Assembly (NCBI GenBank): GCA_032358165.1
Contig: JAALGY010000015.1
Span: forward strand, 558,001 to 622,000
Direction of reading: 5' to 3'
DNA: 64,000 bases
From: Diplosphaera chodatii
Lineage: Eukaryota; Chlorophyta; Trebouxiophyceae; Prasiolales; Stichococcaceae
In this document: positions 38,167-50,257 of the stretch, piece after piece
How positions within the stretch are numbered: position 1 is the first letter of the stretch
How the letters are laid out: the number at the start of each line of letters is the position of its first letter
Translations under genes and position numbers: made by a program
Notes under the pieces: generated by a model
Seen by the model: the letters and a program-made list of their open reading frames with translations, nothing else
What the model was told of the DNA's origin: nothing
The model's database searches: none

Positions 38167-41100
38167 TCACAGCCGCCTGTGCTCGATGCTGACACGGTAG
38201 TGCGGGGCGGTGCGCTTGAGGGCCAGTGCCGCCCACAGCAGTGCCACCATGCCGCCGATGAAGGCGGCCTCGTATCCCACATATGCCCAGCGGCTGGTGG
38301 ACTGCAGATTGTATACGACCAGGGTGGCGTCCCAGCCAGGCGTCCGCTGTACTCGTTCACCTGCATGCCGACACAGCATGGGTGTCTGCCAGGTACATTA
38401 TGTCACTTGACACGGGGGCAGACCTGCGCTCTCGCACTGCTCGCTCTGTGACATGGTCATTGCTGGGGTGCAATTGGAGGGGATGTGCAGCACCAGGCTC
38501 TTACCATGAGGGCGCCAAAGGCATAGCGGAGAGGGTCGATGTACGATGCCCAGTGCCAGTAGCGGGGAATGTCGCCGTCGCGCAGCAGGCAGCCCGCAAA
38601 GAACAGCCCGGTGATCACGATGCACGGCACCAGGCCATTGGCGGCCTCCACCGTGGGGCACACCGCCGCCAGCAGGTAAGCAAACACTGCGGCGCGCAAC
38701 AGTGAGATAAGTCACAACCAGCTATGCAAAGAAGACATGGACGCTATGCTCGAAGTGTCACACGACCCACGCGCCAATGTTTTTTTCACAAGTGCTTATG
38801 CACAGCAGCAGACTGGTGGCAGCAGCTCACCAATGCCGATGGTGCTGGTCACGAAGTACACCATCCAGAACAGCGCCCAGGTGCCGTGCAGCTGCATGGG
38901 GAAGTACAGGATGCAGCTGAAGGCCAGCGTCATGAGCGCCGCCACGCCCACCTCCTCCAGCAGCTTGTGCGCCAGGTACACGCCGCTGCTGTACCAGCCC
39001 GCCCTGCGCTCCCTGACGAAGCACGGCAGAGGGTGACCGTCAACAACTGCATGGCCAGCAGGGGCCTTTGCGACGACTTGACTGCCACCGGTCGGCAGGA
39101 TCTGGCTTCAGCAAGGTGAAGCAAGATGTCAGCAGCCCGCACGGAGCTACTCACCGGAGAAAGCCGGGCATCTCGAAGAGCAGGGCGCCCAGAAAGAAGG
39201 CGGCGTAGAACAACGGCAGCAGCGCCAGCATCCACAGGATGGAGATGATGTTGGCCACGCTGGAGGGGTCTGTGAACGTGGCGCGGTGCCAGTACAGGCT
39301 CATGATGAGCAGGCAGAAGTACAGCTTGTCGACTGTGCGCTGGATGATCCAGCGGGGGTCTGTCAGGTTCCTGAGCGTCCGGCGCTGCAAATAGACCCAG
39401 GTGTGCCAGGCTCAGGCTCGAACAACATGTGTTTGAGACGACAGCACGCAAGCTGGCATGCCCTCATGACGACCGGATGGTTGGGCACGCGACAAAACAG
39501 TACAGTGCATGCTCACCCTGAAAAGGGTTAGAAAGGTGAACCAGGCGGGGTTGTTCCTGTGGCAGCATGGGGCCACCCCGGTGGATCTTTTCTGTGCCGC
39601 CAACTCCACCGCCTCTGCGCCCGCTGCCTTTGCTGCTGGAGATGCTGCATACACCCCTGCCAACGTGCTTGCCAGCTCGCCAAATGTGTTCGACTGCACA
39701 GATGCGCACCTTACATGAGCACCCTCACTATGACATAGCCTGGTCGACAAGACTGCGCCACTGATGCATTTGGGTCGAGCTCCACAGCTTAACACCTGCT
39801 CAAGCACACCTGCTCAAGGACGTCTGACAGCCACTCTGATTCTGGCAGCGAGCTGCTGCCATATGCAGGCAGGTCCAGGCACTGCGTCTCAAAGTATGTC
39901 ACCAGTTGTGTACCTGCACATGCCAGGTATGGGTCACCTCAAAAACTAAGTTTGCAGGCCCTCTGCGCATCAGCGTCTCTACCAGCAATTAGGCGCTGCT
40001 TGCTGCAATGTCACACTGCCTGGGGTTGCAATTAATACTCGATGTAACACCCACCAGTGCTGCCGTGGTAGATCATCTGACCCCGCAGCAGCACCGTCAC
40101 CCTGTCCAGCAGCGCATATGCTGAGGGACTGGGCGCATCCAGAGCAGCTACCACCGTCATGCCACACCTCGCCACAGCCTGATGAGCAAACAGCAGGAGC
40201 CCACCCCTGTTAGTGGCATGTTCAGTGCAAAGGAACGGTTTCACGCTTCAAGCATGCGCACTCTGGAGGCTGTCGCATCATATCCAGCCTGCCGGCAAAG
40301 CACAGCGGACGGCAGCCCGGGCAGAGGTGCCCCCGCAGCGGCTGCACCTTCAGGGTGTGCATGACGCGGTTGCTGGCGGCATGATGCAGGCCGCCGGTGG
40401 GGTCGTCCACCACCAGCGCGCCCAGCTGCGAGACCAGGGCCATGCCGATGCTGACACGCCGCACATCCTCAGCTGCATAAACCAGCTTAGTCTCTTCAGC
40501 ATCCTTCCACACATCGCCATGGGGCATGGCTTTCTTTATACACCGCTGCCTGTGACATGTCTGGCGACGTTCAACCCCACCTGGGAGTCTGGGAGTCCAG
40601 GCGCAGCCGATCTGCCGCTTCCGCACAGCCTCCAGGCCAAGCAGCCGGATGACATCGCTGACGTGAGCGGCCTTGGCTGCTGCCGGCACACTGCGCTGTG
40701 TCGAAAGGTCCGCCGCATACAGCAGCTGCGCCTCGACCGTCAGGTTTGGGATTGGCGTGTCTGATGAACAGGAGACAAGGAGCTGCGTCAGGGATGTGGC
40801 GTGCACTCTGGGCCTTGGTCCTGCAAAGGCGACCACGCTACACGAAGACGACCGATCAGTGATGCTCACAGATGGGCACAATGTGTCTCGGTCCAGTCCG
40901 GCCGAGCTCACCAAATGCGTGCACCAGTGCTGCGATGGCTGGCACAGTCCCAGTCAGCGAGAACCCACCGCGGCAAGCCTGCGCCGGCTGCCCAGCCACC
41001 ACCCCTGCACATTGCAAGCACATCACGCAATCGCATGTCTGTGGACTTCTGACAGAGGCAACCAAGCAAGCAAGCAGCCGGTAACGGTCCTTTACATCAG

Positions 41101-41173
41101 CAGAGCTGCACTACTGCAGCGCACCACAGAGGGCTGTCTTGCCACTGTTTGCCGGCCCAAGAATGCCGGACAG
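38167..41173 (-). CDS. ABCG-family half-transporter with degenerate nucleotide-binding domain (5' exons missing)
   Basis: Exons 5' to 3': 41173-41125, 41004-40912, 40760-40581, 40472-40348, 40178-40055, 39913-39810, 39693-39517, 39384-39155, 39012-38831, 38686-38505, 38346-38167; phases agree. The N-terminal ATPase domain comes first, then the membrane domain, as in ABCG (white/PDR) proteins. Walker A is intact (LGPANSGKTAL) and NLTVEAQLLYAADL fits the conserved LTVRETL helix. The rest is altered: LPAEDVRRVSIG replaces the LSGGE signature, ALVVDDPTGGLHH has Asp for the catalytic Glu, and the switch His is Asp (ALDAPSPS). The membrane part keeps FLRERRAGWYSSGVYLAHK and PRYWHWASYIDPLRYAFGAL. 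Exons for the N-terminus upstream of 41173 were not found. The last junction is ambiguous (see findings). Confidence 0.75.
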
Positions 41174-42138
41174 CTGGCCAGGCAGGAAGCAGGCACTCGT
41201 CTGATGGCCTGTTTGGACCGCGTAATCGGCGGACCGACCTGGATTCCACGATCGGAGCCCTCAACGATTGAGTGTACCACCCATCCACGCCAAAATATCA
41301 GCAGGATATGTGAGCGAGGTTATCGCCGCGCCCTTCGACTTCGCCGTCAATCAATGGTGGCGATTCGCTGATCACAAGGCAGCAGATCAAGCTACGGGCG
41401 CCGAAGACTGCGCCACTTCATACATGCATGGGAAGGTTGAGTTGGCTCGGAACCCGCCGATTGGGTGTCCGCCCGATATTGCGACGGCAAGCCGCAGGGT
41501 TGGACTCGATCCGCGGCATCAGGATCAAGGTGTACACGGGCCGTGCTGTCATCGTGGCGCTGGGGCGTGTACTCGTGGCTCTGCTATGTTCAGGTGCCCG
41601 GACGCGTGGTTCATGCATGTGTGCGGGTTGCGCCCATCGCTGAGGGCGATCAACGCACCTGGAGGATCATCGCCTGCCCGGGGAGCTGCATGTGCGGCGC
41701 AACTGGATTGTCGGTACGAGCGCGATGCATGACGTTCCCCTCACGCCGGCGAGCGCCCGCCGGAGACAAGAGGCCAAACCTACTACAGTCTGACAGAGCC
41801 TGCCGATCACACTCGCAACTGCCTCGAACATGAAGAGCTGTGGCAAGTTGAATGCTTTGCGTGTGAATGCGTCTTCCTGTGCAACGGACTAGTACAGCTC
41901 CGGCTGGCGCGGCTAGCTGGCCTTGCGCTGTGGACAAATCAGCCAGAGTGATCGCCCATCAAGTCGGCAGCAGGAAGCACCAGTGCCCGGTCAGCCCCAA
42001 TGCATGTGTGTGTGCGATGCAGGTGGCAAAAACAGTCCTGTTGTTGCATGTCTGTGCGAGCATCAGGCAACGGGTTGAGCTCAAGTGTTGTAAACTCAAA
42101 CTGCCCGGTTTACCACCGCACCTGCGGCAGTGCCCCGC
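41174..42138. other. divergent region between ABCG and DUF3128 genes, with an island of unusual composition
   Basis: It should hold the missing ABCG 5' exons and both promoters. The stretch 41190-41830 stands out: it is open in several frames on both strands, rich in TCG/CGA triplets and has few TGCAG intron ends. No family recognised. Confidence 0.3.
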
Positions 42139-42902
42139 ATGTCAGATGGCGCCAAGCGCAGCGCCGAGCCTGCAGAGTGGACCTTCAGCGAGGACCCGAA
42201 TCAGAAGCCACGAGAGAGCTGCGTCAAGCATTTCGACGCCCTCTGGTTCTGCTACTGTGAGCCGTCAACAGTTGCAGCATGCATGATGCGCCTGCCATGT
42301 CAGCTGCGGCAGGCTACCGTGCGCTTTTCTCATCAGTGTTCTGATGCCAATTTCCATGTGTCCTGACGGGTATCCTTTGCCGATGCGTGCAGCTCCAGTC
42401 TTCCAGCTGCAGCAGCTGTATCGGTACGGAGAGGTGGACGACTGCACACGGCACTGGCGGGAGTTCTACAACTGCCTCAAGAAGCGGACAAAGTTCGCGG
42501 ACCAGGTGCATTGAAGACCACGCTATGTAGCGCATGTGTTCGGCGGTCTGATGCGCATCGAGCTTCAGCGATGGCGCGGTGTGAGGTGATCGCATCTCTT
42601 TGCAGGTTGTGGAGAGTCAGCGGGCAGAGCCGCTGTGGGAGCTGCGCAGTCCGGAGGAAGCCAGCACATTCTGGCAGGTAGAAAAACTGCACAGGTAGTG
42701 TTGATGCTGACACAGCGCGTCAAGTTTGACCATGCTCACGTGAGGTAAGCCCCAGACTCTCACGATGTCGCTGCTGGGTTCGTGCCACATGCAGGAGCAG
42801 TTTGGGTCAGCAGCAGGCGGCAGCACTCAGCAGGCGGCATCGAAGCCAGACAAGCAGCCTGGCATGCAGAAGTCAGATTCAGAAAAGCTGACAGTCGCGT
42901 GA
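42139..42902 (+). CDS. DUF3128 / EMI1-like small protein
   Basis: Four exons: 42139-42256, 42393-42505, 42606-42677, 42795-42902; 136 residues. The core SPVFQLQQLYRYGEVDDCTR followed by HWREFYNCLKKRTKF matches DUF3128, a eukaryotic family that includes yeast Emi1. The paired cysteines (CV..F near residue 32 and C...C in the core) fit a CHCH-like fold, often mitochondrial. EPLWELRSPEEASTFW is the typical C-terminal motif. The last exon adds a Gln/Ser-rich tail. The precise role of the family is unclear. Confidence 0.8.
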
Positions 42903-43463
42903 TTGTGCGCCCTTGTACATACCAGTCTAAGTAGTAAGGAGCTTGGCATCGCATGCATTGCATAGGTATTAGCTGTATACAGCATTGGTTTGTGTCAAGC
43001 CAGCATGTCGATTGAGAAGATAGGGCACTACGGTAGCTGACAACACACGTGCGAAGAGAGACCATCACAAACCCGTGCTCAGCAATGCTGACATGCCCAG
43101 AAAATAATGGCCTACCACTGCTGACGCCAGCACACCTGCTGCTAAACCTACAGCGCGCTGTAAGGCCTCCCTTACAGCGAGGCACTCGAATGCTATTCCT
43201 CTGGCAGATGTGCCCACAAAATTGCGATGAAGGGGACTGTCTCTGAAACTTGCACGCTCTGCCGCTTGGTACGAAGTTTACAACGAGCCAATTCCGGCTA
43301 AGGGCTCGTCGCGCGCCTCAGCTCAGTGGGCGCAGCGGCCATACGCAACGTCCGCAATGTGCCTGGATGGTACAGGAGGAATGGCATGACTGTTATCCAC
43401 AAGGAATGCCCTGCACTGCGACTGCATCCACAGAAAGGTGATCAGCCACGTTTGACACTTGTC
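42903..43463. other. convergent 3' flanks of DUF3128 and MUT9-like kinase genes
   Basis: About 560 bases. The part 43300-43440 could hold a final short exon of the kinase gene, because the expected conserved C-terminal motif was not found before 43464. Otherwise nothing seen. Confidence 0.3.
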
Positions 43464-46400
43464 TCACATGCCAGCATTCCACTTCTCGGAGATGTCGTCT
43501 GCCGGCCACTGCGCATTGCGCCGTGTCTCCTGCGAGATGCCGCCCGCTGGCTTCCGCTTGGGAATCGACATGAACACCTGCCACATATGTACACGCAACT
43601 GTTGTCTTGTGTGTGTGTGTGTGCCAATGCGGTCAATGTTCGAAGCAGACAGGACCTGGGAGCTGACATCGAGAAGGCAAATGGTTGCCGTCTGCATCAG
43701 CTTTCTGGAGCCGCATGTCATGCACCGCAGTTTGCAGGTCAGTGGACGCGCAAGCTGTGATGCGGTAGCCCGCCTTCCAGCGCTCATGAATTGCATCGGA
43801 TGGGTACGAATAGTCCAGCTCCACAACCTGCGCATTGCCACCAGGTCAACGGACAATACTGGCTTCCAGTCGCTGCACCTGAAGACTGTGCAGCAGAGGG
43901 CCCGCTGCACACAGCGGTGTCCGAACCAAGGGACACAGCGCAGGCGGCCGGAGGCACCGTAATGCACCTCACCTGCCGTAGGAAGGGCGCCCCCTTCGAC
44001 ACGACAATCACCCAGCTGCCGTTGCACGTGCCTGCCGATGTCACGAAGTAGCCCTGGGCCCACTGCAAGGGCACCATCAAGTGAGTGGGCTATGTACATC
44101 TGCTTGGACACAGGCCGCTGACTCCCTGTTCAGCAGGGTCCCTCGCGTCCATGTGGAAAGCTGAGCCCTGACCTGCAGAGCATGGGACATCACACACCTT
44201 CTCCACAATGTAGTCGTGGGGGTACTCCTCGCAGGCCATGTAGCTTTGCTGCGTGTATGGAGTACCGCGGCCTTTGGACATGACCGTCAGGGACTGTGAC
44301 TGCGAACGCCACCCTGCTTGCAGTAGCAGCTGCTATTCAGGGTGCTGATTGATGAGACTGTCTTGCTTGATGAGACTGTGCTGCTGTCTGGTGGCGTGGG
44401 CGAGCAGCATCAGGAGCGTAGAGGCCCGCCTGCGACTGCTGTGATGTGGAAGCCCTGGTCCCAGCGCTCTTGCACCCATTTCGTGGCCTGTATGGGGGCG
44501 CTGCGTGGTTGAGTGGCAGCTGTGCTTGCCGCTGGTGGTTGCTGCTATAGCCCCACACGCCAGGCTTGAAGGCAATTCAGGCAGGTGAGCAACTTGCGAT
44601 GCAAGCAGGCTTCTCTATAGTAGCATGTGGTGTCAGCTGGGGCAGGCAGAACACACCAGGGAACCAGACTCGATGCGGAAAGCCTGCGGCAGGGCACCGG
44701 TCATGTACATGAGGACGGTCAAACGCCAATGGCTAGACATGCCGCTGGAGCAGGCTGCATGCAGGAAGCTGGCGCCCTCATCACTCACCTGCTCTGTGAA
44801 GCCAGTGTTTGCAGAGAGGACGACTGACCTGCAGCATGTGGCGCTTCAGAGCGTCAGCCACCTGGTGAGGTGTGCTCTGCACACAGCAAGTGGCCGCACG
44901 CTGAGTCAACTCGGTGTGACACTCCAGTACACGAGATACGCTAGTACCATGTGTTGCTGGGGTCTGCCGTTGCTGCCGAGATGCGCAGCTTCTCCTTCCA
45001 GGCCTTCTCGGCGAAGGCCTGAAGGGCTGTCGTCGTCACCCCCGTATGGTATCTGCAGCAAGACCACACAAATTTATGCGGGCACAGCAACAAGCTGGTG
45101 GTGAATGCCAGTGCGAGCAATGCAGTTGTCCATTGGCAGCATGCCATCACGACGTCGTGATCAAGGTGGCTGCAGGGCAGTTGCCCAGTCTGGCACAGCA
45201 GCGTCTCCTTTCCACAAGACGCGCCTCACCGCTGTTTGCCCTTCCGGTTGGGATCAAGCACAATGAGATACTGCTGGGACTTCCGGCCCTGGCGTGTGAC
45301 CTTCCTCGGCTGATCCTCTTCGTCAGCAGCCGTCGGCTGCATCGACACGAAACAGCTGCAACCGTACAATGTTTGCCAACTATCACGACCTTTGCCTGCT
45401 GTGAAGCAAGCACAGCCTGCTGCCGTCACATGAGCACACGCATCACTCTTGTCGGCCGGCGCAGCAGCGGAGCATGAGCCACCGACCTCTACACTGAGGT
45501 CTCCAATGGCGATGGGCAGGGGTCCAGGCTGCTCCGATGCCAGGGGCCGAAACATGGCAATGTAAGACGCGTACGCTGGCTCATCAGTAAACCTGCACCA
45601 TGCTGTATGGAAGTGAACCAAGCATGCATCTGCATGGCTTGCCAGTAGGTTGGCAGGGCATGCCCGCTTGTGCATATCACTAGGTTCTTGTTGTTGCCGA
45701 TATTAGACGGACAGACACGCAGCAGCACCGGAGGCTGAGCACAGCGTCCATGAACGCCTTGAAGGGGGTCGCCATGTGCTGGCACAGCGTCTCAGCACTG
45801 GCCGCAGCCTTGGCCGCTGCCACCTGCGCCCGCTTCTTGTCATCATCGCCCTGCGCTGATGCGCACCGACTGAAATGCAGAACTGTTGATGTTCGACGTT
45901 TGTTTGGTGTCACATGACAGATGTTATATTTGACAAGGCTTGCTATCTTGACGACACCTCTGTACGGCCACTGCATGGCCAGCAGACCAACTACCTAGCA
46001 TCTAATATGCAGATGTCGACCGTGTATGTCAGGGTGCAAGGCGCACCCCGAGTCCCTGCCATGGTAGATAGCATTGCGACAGGAACACCAGTGTGTATGC
46101 GAGGGACTCCAGGTCGTCGCGGGGCATCGGCGTGCGGCCCAGGTGCGCATGCAGGCTGGCATACCTCGACGTGCCCCTGCAGTGTGCATTCACAGCAGGC
46201 CCACTCATAAATGGCACAGCATCAGCATCCTTATGAAGTAAGGATGCTCAAGGATGCTTATGAAGTAAAAGCATGGCAGTCCGTTTGCACAGATGCCCAG
46301 CTCGTGAAGCTCCTAACATCCCGGGATAGCACCTGAAGTTCTTGATGTCTGAGCTGTAGGTGCGCAGCTTGCCAGTTTTGAAGCGCCACTGCGTCGCTGC

Positions 46401-48185
46401 AGCAATGAAGCAGGAGGTTGCTGAGGCACGGCACAGCACATCACGATGCAATGGGCAAGGTTCAACAGCTTTTCGTGTGCCAGCACCGCGAGGCGATCAA
46501 CTGGGTTAGGCTCACTCAGGCCCAGGTCAACTAGGTGTAGCCGTGGGGCATCTCCTGGGGCAGCCGGGGCGCCCAGCACCAGATTCTCTGGCTTGACGTC
46601 GCCATGCGCATACCTGCAGGCCAATCAGATAGTTCTATGCAAAGGCTTACCATTACTGAGGCGGCATTAGGAATGTCGTCATCAGTGCAAGGAGCACTAC
46701 AGCAAGGCTGCGGCATGCATGCATCAACATCGCACCCGCGATGGTGCATGTGCTGCAGCATGGTGATGGCTTCGATGGCGATGCAGGCGAGCACACGGTC
46801 TGGAAACGTCCGTGGCCTCTCAATGTGCAAGTCCCACAATGACTTGCCCAGCAGCTCGATGATCTGCACCCCACACCATGCATGAGACGGCAGGCCACGG
46901 TGCAGATGTGAGAAGTTGACCCAAGTGCATAGGTTTACCTCGGCGTCACACTGGTGAGCTTGCACTGCTGCCAGCTCACCAGTGCCAGCTCACCATGTGA
47001 GCAGACAACATTGTCACGTTTGAGCTCACCATGACATTCCACTCGCCGACCGTGCCCTTGGCATGCAGGCGTGGCAGGCCATAGCTGTCACCAAGTGCCC
47101 TGGCAAACACAGCATGACATCAGGAACTGAAAGGGATGCTGCGACATGACGTGTTACAGACACACTGTGCAGAACCTACTTGTACACCAGCGCCTCATGT
47201 GCTGCTTGGCTGTTCGCGGACTTTTCAAACTTGATGGCGACCTGCAGCAAGGCTAGATAAGGCTCAGCAACCACTGGTTGTGGCTATATGTGAGTATAGC
47301 AATAAACCTTGGCAATACTGCACTACACCTTGTCAGGCTTGCCGTCCTTTCGCCAATAAGCCGATCTGGTCCCCAGGTATACGTATCCGAAGCCGCCCTT
47401 GCCGATGCGTCGCAGGACAAGGTATGTGGCTGAGGTGCCGACCTGCACCTGTTGCACGTAGAAGGTGCAATGAGTCATGGTGTCATAGTCTCGACATGAC
47501 ACCAGGCCAGCCGCATGTAAGTCTCTTTTCGGCAGGTCGCATGCTGCAGACAACAACGGCGGTCGAACGCAGCACCTTTCCGGGGATGTCGATCTCGCGC
47601 GCTGGAGCAGCATTGTCCAGAGGCCATGTCTCCATTGGGGCTGCCGCTGCTGCCACAGCTTCCGCACATGAATCCCGATGAGCTGGCTCGGCCGGCTGCC
47701 GGATGTGTGGGTCGTCTGGCGGCACATGCAGGCCCGCGCTGTGGCCGCTGCTGTCTGAGCTGTTGGCCTGCAGCTGACTGCTGACCTCACGATCGCCTGC
47801 GGTCAGTATGCTCTTGCTCTCAGAATGTCAGATGATTAAAACCTGCAAAGCTCTAAGAGAAATTGAGGCAGTTTTCCCATATCACAGGATCAACAAGCTG
47901 ATGATGCGCATGCGTCAGCATGGCATGGCTAAAGTGCGCAGGCTGTGCGGTGCAGATCATGCATGCATGCCATGACGTCCTTTCTATTGATTCTGATTGC
48001 ACTTGACGCCCCGGCGCACCGGCATCGTCCGTAGATGCTGACGATCCAGACACCAGCAGTGCCGGTTCATCCTTCGGGTCCGGCGGCAGCGGATCCACTG
48101 TCACCCGTTTCTGACCCACTCTGCAGGCTTTCGGCGCCCGTTCCGATGTGGCGTGCTGTTTGGCTGCTCGCTTGCGGGTCTGCAT
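43464..48185 (-). CDS. MUT9-like (casein kinase 1-related) protein kinase
   Basis: About nineteen exons from 48185 downward. Those fixed by phase: 48185-48008, 47796-47576, 47448-47329, 47241-47180, 47099-47030, 46863-46736, 46613-46516, 46396-46333, 46176-46047, 45850-45729. MUT9-like kinases are plant and algal CK1 relatives; Chlamydomonas MUT9 phosphorylates histones and is needed for gene silencing. Kinase motifs: glycine loop [20 protein letters not shown], catalytic [19 protein letters not shown] in place of DFG, and [23 protein letters not shown]. The family-specific C-terminal repeats follow: [51 protein letters not shown] and [18 protein letters not shown]. The N-terminus is basic ([10 protein letters not shown]) and may be a nuclear signal. 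Exons between 45600 and 43464 are clear by similarity but their edges were not all fixed, and the very end is uncertain. Confidence 0.85.
46225..46247. repeat. small hairpin with adjacent direct repeat in a kinase-gene intron
   Basis: GCATCCTTA (46225-46233) pairs with TAAGGATGC (46239-46247) over a 5-base loop. A second partial copy of the TTATGAAGTAA core follows at about 46258. It lies in the intron between exons 46396-46333 and 46176-46047. Confidence 0.6.
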
Positions 48186-48655
48186 GGTTGTGTTGCTGTC
48201 TCACTTGCTGCAGTTCAAATGATCATTTGCAAGCTGAACACCGGCTATTCAGGGATGTGCACGTTCACAAGGCATGGAAAGTCAGCTTCAATCGACAATG
48301 AGTCGGCATGCATGGTCAATGAATCCAGATGCGGTCGGCTCAAGGTTCAAAGCTTGCGTTGTGAAGGTCTGTTGCAGGTGGTAGGCTCCCTATCAGTTGC
48401 CTTTGGGGTGGAACGGCACTCTGGCGATTTGTTGAATAGTTGAAACCTAGTTTTGGCAAACCGAGTCAGCATCTTGCTCGTGGCTCGGAGTTTGCAATGT
48501 TCTGCTCCGGCCAGCTCGCCCTCACTTGCAACAGCACTTGATCTGGATAGCGCTGCGGCGCTGCCGCAGTTTGGTGCGAGTGTGCCGGCGTGCCCGAGGG
48601 TCCAACGCTCGTAAAGCCTTCGGACATAGAGGACGGGTCCCACCCGCCACCCGCC
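48186..48655. promoter_or_regulatory. divergent promoter region between MUT9-like kinase and thioredoxin-like genes
   Basis: About 470 bases between two genes transcribed away from each other. No gene supported. Confidence 0.35.
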
Positions 48656-50257
48656 ATGCTGCAGACGCGGCCGGCGGTGCACCGGTGGACACCACATCAG
48701 GGCTTTGCCAAGCTATGTGTGCCGTCTGCGGCAGCGAGGCAGCCTCTGAGGCAGCGGCTCATTACGCGCGCTTCAGCTTCGTCAGACTCGCGACAACAAA
48801 GCTTGGCGGACCTGCAGGCCGGTCACGGCGTTCAGCAGCCAGCCTCCAGCCACATTCTGACGTACGGCCACCCGGACGCTGCTCGACGGCGACATGAGGC
48901 AGAAGTCAGGTGAGGCATTTCAGCCGGAAGCTCCGAGACGATCGCACATTTCTTGCCGCTTCGCAGCCGTGGCCCGATCATCAACGCGCAAGCTCATATT
49001 CTGCTGGTGGCGATGCCCTCTGTGTGGCGATCCACGCTCGAAGGGCCTTGGTTCAGCCAACGGAGGAGGATAGTAGTCACCCGGCGTGTCCGTGGGAGGA
49101 CCGTCCCTGCCGCTTGTGATGCCTTCAGGACTGCACATTGTTCAGCTACGCTACCGCAGTCCACACGGTCACCTCTTCGTGCACCAGATCGCCCTGCAAG
49201 GACGTAGTTTACAGCTTCTTGCTGGCTATAAAGTGGGGCCAAAAAGCGCTGCAGCTCATCTTTTCGCACGTCCGCATCCGCTGACGCCGTGCTGCTGCTT
49301 GTCATGCAGGAAGCAGCTGCGCGCACAGGATCTGCAGGAGCTGCGGGCCGCTGGCCTGGAGTGGTGCGTGTCGCACTGCCTCCCTGCATCAACGGCGTTT
49401 TGTTCTCCAGACCTCATCCCACTGATCGCAGCCTGCGCCACGGAAACACCAGTTCCATGATGCTTGTAAGCTGATCTCATGACTTCGGTGCCTGAGCTGG
49501 CACTGGACCGCAGCCCCTGATGACGTGTGCACTCCTTTGCAGGTGGGCGCACCTGGCGCCTGCCAACATGTGCACCGTGTCCACACGGGAGGAGTACGAC
49601 CGCGCACTGCTGCAGTGCAAGGCGCGCCACGGGCTGGTGGTGGTCGACTTCTTCGCGCCCTGGTGCGCCGGCTGCCGCCGGCTGTACCCTAAGCTGCGCC
49701 AGATTGCCGCTGCCAACCTGGATGTCGCGTTCATCAAGGTGTGCCTCTGCCGACATCTGCTTGACTTGCTAGCAGAGAGCGTTTTTGCACAGCCATTCTG
49801 CACCAGTCGTTGACGCAGACTACAGGCAACATGCTTTCCTGATGGTGGGATATCCAGAGTCGTATGTGTGGGCTGTGCTGTTGCATCCCGTCGCCATCCT
49901 CACTTGCATGCGTCTGCCACAGGTGAACACAGATGCGGAGGAGATGATGCACCTCAGCCAGGAGCTCGGCGTGACGGGGCTGCCCTACTTCAACCTGCAT
50001 GCCGGCCACAAAGTGCAGGCCTTCGCCGCCAACCTCAGCAAAATAGGTGCAGCGCCTTCCACCCCCCAGCCGATTATCATCACACACGCTTCTCCTGTTG
50101 TGCGTAGCACCGTGCATCTGGTCAGGCAAGCATCTATGTGGGACACCCTCGACTGACTGTCTCCCCACTGCCTGCAGGTCGCCTCCGAACTGAAATCAGC
50201 ACGCTCAAGGCATCAATTGCTGAGCAGGCCGACAACGTCCTGCATGGCATTGCCTGA
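48656..50257 (+). CDS. thioredoxin-like protein, probably plastid (WCAGC active site)
   Basis: Five exons: 48656-48909, 49310-49363, 49543-49738, 49923-50046, 50178-50257; 235 residues. The N-terminal 60 residues (MLQTRPAVHRW, then RQPLRQRLITRASASSDSR) look like a plastid transit peptide. The thioredoxin domain runs from about residue 105: LVVVDFFAPWCAGCRRLYPK, LDVAFIKVNTDAEE, and the cis-Pro loop VTGLPYFNLHAG. The active site WCAGC differs from the WCGPC of classical thioredoxins and is closer to the atypical plant ACHT group. Such proteins reduce or oxidise disulfides of chloroplast targets; the target is unknown. The start 48656 is the first ATG of the open leader. A strong hairpin follows in the 3' flank. 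Confidence 0.82.

Noticed and set aside
43250..43345. A short stretch with CTCAGCTCAGTGGGC that recalls a tRNA D-arm
   Set aside because: No matching B-box (GGTTCRANNCC) or acceptor stem could be drawn.
48347..48697. A minus-strand open frame opposite the thioredoxin leader
   Set aside because: No similarity to any family, and it overlaps the plausible transit-peptide exon on the other strand.
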